A DNA stretch of 9,459 bases, taken from contig JALSQA010000295.1 of the NCBI GenBank assembly GCA_026985685.1, positions 1 to 9,459 on the forward strand, read 5' to 3'. This document shows positions 5,013 through 9,459 of the stretch, one piece after another. Below the pieces are notes generated by a model. The model did no database searches and was not told the origin of the DNA. It worked only from the letters and a program-made list of their open reading frames with translations. Every line of letters starts with the position of its first letter. Within the stretch, counting starts at the first letter, position 1. Made by a program: the position numbers and the translations under genes. Source of the DNA: Campylobacterales bacterium (lineage in GTDB: Bacteria > Campylobacterota > Campylobacteria > Campylobacterales > QNZT01).

Positions 5013-8000
5013 GCTACTAATAAGTAATATATCATTATATGCAGCAAATAAGCCTAAAAGTATTTTCAATAGAACTAGTATATACTATACAAATACTTAT
5101 GATAAGATACAGCATATTTACAGCAATTATATTATAACTTCTATCAACAATGATCACAAAAACAGACTAATATTTTATCATCAAGACAAACGTGGCAAAA
5201 CAACAAAAGTTATAAATGGTATTTCATACAAATTATCTCCAGCAAATTCTTTTTTCCCTGATGAAAAAGTATTTATCGAGTTTCACCCACTACAAAATAA
5301 TAATAAATTAAATATTTCTCATGTATCCGTTGCTTCAACAAAAGATCAAGAATATTCTTCATTTACAAAGCTCGATAATGATAAAAATGCATATCTAGCA
5401 ATAATACAATTTTCATCTCATCCCAAAGATTCTATTTTAAACAACGGAAAACTTTTTGTCAGTAATGATGAGGTACTTACATTAAATGTTAGTAATTTTA
5501 AAAGAAGCAGAACAACATTAACAAAAACTATCAACATCAAAAATAAAAAAGAAAATAAACGATCAATTTCAACAAATAAAGTATGGCTTATACAAAATCA
5601 AAAGTCTTTTGAAATAAACACAGGAGAAGTCAAAAAAGCACAAGTAACTATCGAAAATAGATCAAACAAAAAATTAGATAATATAACACTAAAATTACAT
5701 TTACCAAAAGAGTTACAACTTATATCATACCCACCAACCCAAAATAAAGATGAAAGATTTCACAAGGCAAATCAAAAAGGCTATTACTATATTAAAATCA
5801 AATCTTTAGCAAAAGGTGAAATTAAAAAAATTCCCTATTACTTTAGCTCAAATATTTCTTTTAGGAACAAAGCAAAAGGTATGTTAACATTATTTAATAA
5901 CAAAAAAAATATTTCAAACCCTATTCCCCTAAACTTTACATTTAAAAAAGATACAAGTATCAATACCCAAAAAGCTACAATTATTGGACATATTGAGGGG
6001 ATACATATACCTGAAAAACATTCTATTTCAATATATCTTTCCAATGGTCAGGTAAGTCGGACAGATGAAAATGGAAGATTTCATTTTAGCAATGTTCCAA
6101 TAGGTACACAGGTTGTACAAATTGACGAAGATTCCATTCCAAAAACATATAGCTTAACAAGCTGTAAACAAAATGTTTCTAATATAAATGAAAATAATTC
6201 TATATTTGTAATACTTAAACCACAAATGTCAAAACAAATAAAATTTTGTCTAAAATATAAAAAAAATACTATAAAAAATCATAGTGTTAAAAGTAAACAA
6301 AAACAAATGCCTACAAAAAATGGTATGCCTAATTATAGTATTTCAAATCTCTCAAACTATAAAAATAAAACATATCGTTGGCTATGGCCCCAAAAAGATG
6401 GTTTTGTTCCTGCAATCAGCTCAATAAAAATAGCACTTTTATCTCCAAAAGAGCAAACAGTAAAACTATTTTTAAATAACAAAAAAGTAGATCTTTTAAA
6501 TTTTGATGGCACAATCTCTAGCCCAAAATATACAAATAAAATCACAAAATATATAGGTGTTGATATTCTTAAAGGTGACAACTATTTACAAGCAAAATTT
6601 TATAACAAACAAGGAATTTTACAACATATCCTAAATAGAAAAGTACACTTCTCTTCAGATCCTTACACAGTAAAATTTTTACCTAAAAAATCATATTTGA
6701 TTGCAGATGGGCAGAACAAACCTAAAATTACATTGCAACTTTTTGATCAGTATGGATACTATGTTAGAAAATCTATGCAAGGTAAATTTAAAATAGATAC
6801 TCCTTATCAGGTATTTCATGAAAAAAAGAGTCATTACATAAAAGAGAGAGATGAAAACTATATTGTTGAAGATAATGGTATTGTACATATATATCTTGAG
6901 CCAACTACACTAGCAAATGATGTCAAATTACATATGCAACTACAAAAAGATGAACAAATTATTACTGTACCTTTACACGCAAAAATGAGAAAATGGCTTT
7001 TAGTAGGCTTTACTGAAGGTACTATAGCATACCACAGAATAAAAGAAAAACTTAAAACAGATCAATCTAATAATAAAATTATCACAAAAGGACAAATAGC
7101 TTTTTTTGCAAAAGGTACTATTTCAGGAAATACTTTACTAACAATTGCATATGATACTGGTAAACAAAAAGATATTGAACTTTTTGAGAAGATAAAGCCA
7201 GATCAACAATATACGATTTATCAAGATAACAGTACACAAAACAATGAAACACCTAGCAGTAAAAAACTTTATATTAAACTAGAAAACAGTACTTACAAAG
7301 CAATTTTTGGTGATATAAATACTGGATTAGACACAGTTGAATTATCACATTATGATCGAAAGATAAATGGTTTTAAAGCAATATACCAACATAAAAATAT
7401 CAAAGCAACACTTTTTATCAGTGATAATGCCACAAAATCAATCAAAGATGAGATAAGAGCAGATGGTACAAATGGTGTATTTAATCTAACACATAAAAAT
7501 ATCGTAGAAAACTCAGAGAAGATATATATTGTTACACGTCAAAGATATCATAAACAAAAAGTTATTAGAAGAACTCAGCTTCGTCCTTTACTTGATTATT
7601 CTTTGGATTATAATCAAGGTCAAATCTATTTAAAAAACCCAGTATTTTCAACTTCAGAAAACGAAAATCCAAATTATATTGAAATTAACTATGAAATAAA
7701 TTCAGAAAAAAAAGATACTTTGCTTGTAGGAGGGAGAGTATCTCTTGAAAGTTTTGATAAAAAATATGGAGGTGGTATCACTTCTATAAAAGAAGCTGAT
7801 AGTTCTTTAAATGGGATTGATATTCACACCAATATAACAAAAGATTTAACTATTTCTGGTGAAATAGCACATACAAAAAAACATAATACAAATGAAGCAA
7901 ATGCCTATATGTTTGAAGCAGAATATCACCACAAGACATTAACATTTAGAAGTTATTTTCATAGGAATGATGCTTCCTTTGGTCTTGATGGACAACAGAG

Positions 8001-9309
8001 CAAATTTCCTACAAATACACAAAGATTTGGTTTAGAAAGTAAATATAAATATGCACAAAACTATACTATAGAAATAAATAGCTATATCCAGCAACTACTA
8101 TCACATAGTAATAACAAACGAATACTATTTGAAATAAAAAATCATTACCGTAATAATATCATGCAAAATTATTTTGGATATCGATATATTTTAGAAGAAT
8201 ACGGTGCTACAAATATGATTTTGACTGGAATCACAAAAAGCTTTTTAAGCAATAAATTAAGACTTAATCTTTCACATGAGCAAGTTCTAGGAGATACAAA
8301 AAGTAGTAAATACCATACAAAAACAATTTTAGATACAACTTATTCTATAAGCTCTTTTACAGATCTTTTTTTTCGTACAGAAGTAAGTTCATACACAAAA
8401 TCTAACTATCTCTTTCAAAGTGGTTTGACTCATAAACCATGGAAAGAAGCTGATATAAAACTAAGTTTAAAATCATCTCAACAAGAAAACCTTGCATCTT
8501 TATATGGCAATTATTTATTTTCACAAGGATATAGAATCAATGATAATCTTTATATAAATGGAAGTATTGAAAAGAATAGTAAATTTTCTGGTAATGATGA
8601 TTTACAAGAAGACTATACAACATACAATGGATCGCTTAACTATCATAAAAATAATTGGGATATATCAACAAAATTTTCATACAAAGATTCAAATCAAAGT
8701 AGATTAAATACTGATTTTGGTATTTATAAAGAAAATCCACAAAAAAATTTAGGATTACTTTTTGGTATTTCATCACAAGAAGTATTTTCATCAATAAAAA
8801 ATAAAAAATTATCTTGCAACTTTTCACTTGCCTATCGAAAGAAGAAACTTACACTTCTAAATAAAAGTGAATATCTTATTAGAAAAAATTCTGCCCAAAA
8901 TATAAAACAATTAAGCAACAATACATTATTTTTATATAATTCATCCCAAAAATCAGACTTTACCTTTCATTATGCAATTCAATTTACACGTAACAATTTA
9001 CAAGATTATATTTATGATACATGTATCAACACATTTGGAACAGATATTAACTATAAGCTTACAAACAAAAGTGACATAGGTATAAATACAGCATTACAAT
9101 ACTATTTGGATCGACATACACACAATTACCTCACAGGAATATACATGGGATATAATTTATTTAAAAATTATTGGTTAAGTATAGGATATAACTTTCAAGG
9201 ATATTCAGATAATGATGCTCTACCTGATACATTACCAGGTGTTTATTTGAAAATGCGTTATAAATTTGATCAAAACTCACTTCATGAGATTATCAAATCA
9301 AAATTTTAA
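4981..9309 (+). CDS. Large outer-membrane beta-barrel protein with DUF11-, SdrD-B- and invasin-like domains
   Basis: The 1442-residue protein has a signal peptide (cleavage near LYAA, residues 19-22). Domains by eye: an unassigned N-terminal region (23-200); a DUF11-like sandwich (about 201-325, IENRSNKKLDNITLKLHLPKEL); an SdrD-B/carboxypeptidase-regulatory-like domain (about 332-392, SNGQVSRTDENGRFHFSNVPIGTQ) with Cys395 and Cys423 after it; a WLWP segment (467-470) and an invasin-like Ig domain with YLIADGQNKPKITLQLFDQYG (572-592); a conserved block (671-800) with GQIAFFAKGTISGNTLLTIAYDT, SSKKLYIKLE and FGDINTG; then alternating aromatic strands of a beta-barrel (about 900-1442) closing with GVYLKMRYKFDQ. 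I recognise this plan from uncharacterised outer-membrane proteins encoded beside DUF11 proteins. It ends the operon, 28 nt after subunit 3. Likely anchors or exports the DUF11 proteins; no experiment known to me fixes the role. Confidence 0.8.
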   Translation: MHIKIIFATLLLLISNISLYAANKPKSIFNRTSIYYTNTYDKIQHIYSNYIITSINNDHKNRLIFYHQDKRGKTTKVINGISYKLSPANSFFPDEKVFIEFHPLQNNNKLNISHVSVASTKDQEYSSFTKLDNDKNAYLAIIQFSSHPKDSILNNGKLFVSNDEVLTLNVSNFKRSRTTLTKTINIKNKKENKRSISTNKVWLIQNQKSFEINTGEVKKAQVTIENRSNKKLDNITLKLHLPKELQLISYPPTQNKDERFHKANQKGYYYIKIKSLAKGEIKKIPYYFSSNISFRNKAKGMLTLFNNKKNISNPIPLNFTFKKDTSINTQKATIIGHIEGIHIPEKHSISIYLSNGQVSRTDENGRFHFSNVPIGTQVVQIDEDSIPKTYSLTSCKQNVSNINENNSIFVILKPQMSKQIKFCLKYKKNTIKNHSVKSKQKQMPTKNGMPNYSISNLSNYKNKTYRWLWPQKDGFVPAISSIKIALLSPKEQTVKLFLNNKKVDLLNFDGTISSPKYTNKITKYIGVDILKGDNYLQAKFYNKQGILQHILNRKVHFSSDPYTVKFLPKKSYLIADGQNKPKITLQLFDQYGYYVRKSMQGKFKIDTPYQVFHEKKSHYIKERDENYIVEDNGIVHIYLEPTTLANDVKLHMQLQKDEQIITVPLHAKMRKWLLVGFTEGTIAYHRIKEKLKTDQSNNKIITKGQIAFFAKGTISGNTLLTIAYDTGKQKDIELFEKIKPDQQYTIYQDNSTQNNETPSSKKLYIKLENSTYKAIFGDINTGLDTVELSHYDRKINGFKAIYQHKNIKATLFISDNATKSIKDEIRADGTNGVFNLTHKNIVENSEKIYIVTRQRYHKQKVIRRTQLRPLLDYSLDYNQGQIYLKNPVFSTSENENPNYIEINYEINSEKKDTLLVGGRVSLESFDKKYGGGITSIKEADSSLNGIDIHTNITKDLTISGEIAHTKKHNTNEANAYMFEAEYHHKTLTFRSYFHRNDASFGLDGQQSKFPTNTQRFGLESKYKYAQNYTIEINSYIQQLLSHSNNKRILFEIKNHYRNNIMQNYFGYRYILEEYGATNMILTGITKSFLSNKLRLNLSHEQVLGDTKSSKYHTKTILDTTYSISSFTDLFFRTEVSSYTKSNYLFQSGLTHKPWKEADIKLSLKSSQQENLASLYGNYLFSQGYRINDNLYINGSIEKNSKFSGNDDLQEDYTTYNGSLNYHKNNWDISTKFSYKDSNQSRLNTDFGIYKENPQKNLGLLFGISSQEVFSSIKNKKLSCNFSLAYRKKKLTLLNKSEYLIRKNSAQNIKQLSNNTLFLYNSSQKSDFTFHYAIQFTRNNLQDYIYDTCINTFGTDINYKLTNKSDIGINTALQYYLDRHTHNYLTGIYMGYNLFKNYWLSIGYNFQGYSDNDALPDTLPGVYLKMRYKFDQNSLHEIIKSKF

Positions 9310-9324
9310 ATATTTTTTGTAATA

Positions 9325-9346
9325 TTTCAAAACATATATTTTGAAA
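9325..9346 (+). terminator. Weak AT-only hairpin after the operon
   Basis: TTTCAAAA (9325-9332) and TTTTGAAA (9339-9346) form an 8-bp stem with one GC pair and a CATATA loop, 16 nt past the barrel gene's stop. No T tract follows on the + strand (it runs into AAAAAT). It marks the likely end of the operon, but termination here is doubtful. Confidence 0.25.
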
Positions 9347-9380
9347 AAATCATAATTCTCAAGCTCCTTATATTCATAAC

Positions 9381-9386
9381 TATGAT
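9381..9386 (+). promoter_or_regulatory. Candidate -10 box of the gene starting at 9418
   Basis: TATGAT followed by AAAG lies 31 nt before the ATG. No good -35 is seen near 9358-9363. Together with the 108-nt gap from the barrel gene it suggests separate transcription of the next gene. Confidence 0.35.
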
Positions 9387-9417
9387 AAAGTAAAAAAAAG
9401 CTTTAGGAGTTTTTGTT

Positions 9418-9459
9418 ATGGATAAAAAAGAGTACAAAAAAGAGCTTTATCATTTACAA
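9418..9459 (+). CDS. Start of a further gene, possibly PPK2-type polyphosphate kinase (5' end only)
   Basis: Only 14 codons are in the window: MDKKEYKKELYHLQ. The start is well supported by AGGAG (9405-9409) 8 nt upstream. The Y-x2-EL-x2-LQ pattern is what PPK2 polyphosphate kinases show just ahead of their LVKLQ-x-W segment and Walker A motif, and Campylobacterota carry such genes. PPK2 enzymes transfer phosphate between polyphosphate and nucleotides in the cytoplasm. Fourteen residues of a Lys/Glu helix are thin evidence, and any helical N-terminus could look alike. It appears unrelated in function to the surface operon. Confidence 0.45.
   Translation, partial: MDKKEYKKELYHLQ

Noticed and set aside
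4981..9309. Interpretation of the barrel protein as a classical FimD/PapC usher or a TonB-dependent receptor
   Set aside because: No usher N-domain, mid-barrel plug, TonB box or plug domain pattern is seen; the barrel is at the C-terminus after a long Ig-like arm, and there is no pilus chaperone in the window.
1..9459. CRISPR arrays, rRNA, complete tRNA genes, toxin-antitoxin or phage-defence genes
   Set aside because: No regularly spaced repeats, RNA gene folds or relevant protein motifs were found on either strand.

Overview
The window is AT-rich and all intact reading frames but one are on the + strand. Codon use, low GC and weak -35 boxes suggest a Campylobacterota-type bacterium (Sulfurovum/Sulfurimonas/Arcobacter-like). 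This is inferred from style and family resemblance, not from a marker gene.

Left part (about 1-2094) is a mobile-element zone. Positions 1-543 on the minus strand hold the N-terminal 181 residues of an IS4-type DDE transposase that runs off the left edge and is absent from a simple stop-to-stop listing because its stop lies outside the window. Its natural start appears to be broken or translationally coupled: a 14-codon frame with a good ribosome-binding site overlaps the ATG in a different frame. Next comes a complete ISL3-family element (739-2094) with perfect 26-bp terminal inverted repeats and an apparently intact 415-residue transposase, but no target-site duplication. Its left flank carries a short hydrophobic ORF that ends inside the terminal repeat.

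Right part (2345-9309) is a four-gene operon-like block for an uncharacterised cell-surface system. It encodes three exported beta-sandwich proteins of the DUF11 (conserved repeat domain) kind, of 364, 320 and 161 residues, and one 1442-residue outer-membrane protein. That protein has a DUF11-like segment, an SdrD-B/carboxypeptidase-regulatory-like segment, an invasin-like Ig segment and a C-terminal beta-barrel. All four begin with signal peptides. The first two are paralogues with the same mature N-terminal pattern (GTxAGTxxxNxATLxF). The first is strongly acidic and is followed by a perfect 9-bp hairpin that could lower expression of the rest. The start codon of the barrel gene sits in the loop of a predicted hairpin. 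A working model is that the barrel anchors or exports the DUF11 proteins to the surface, with the first as main exposed subunit; this is inference.

At the right edge (from 9418) a new gene begins after its own promoter-like sequence and a clear ribosome-binding site. Its first 14 residues resemble the N-terminus of PPK2-type polyphosphate kinases.
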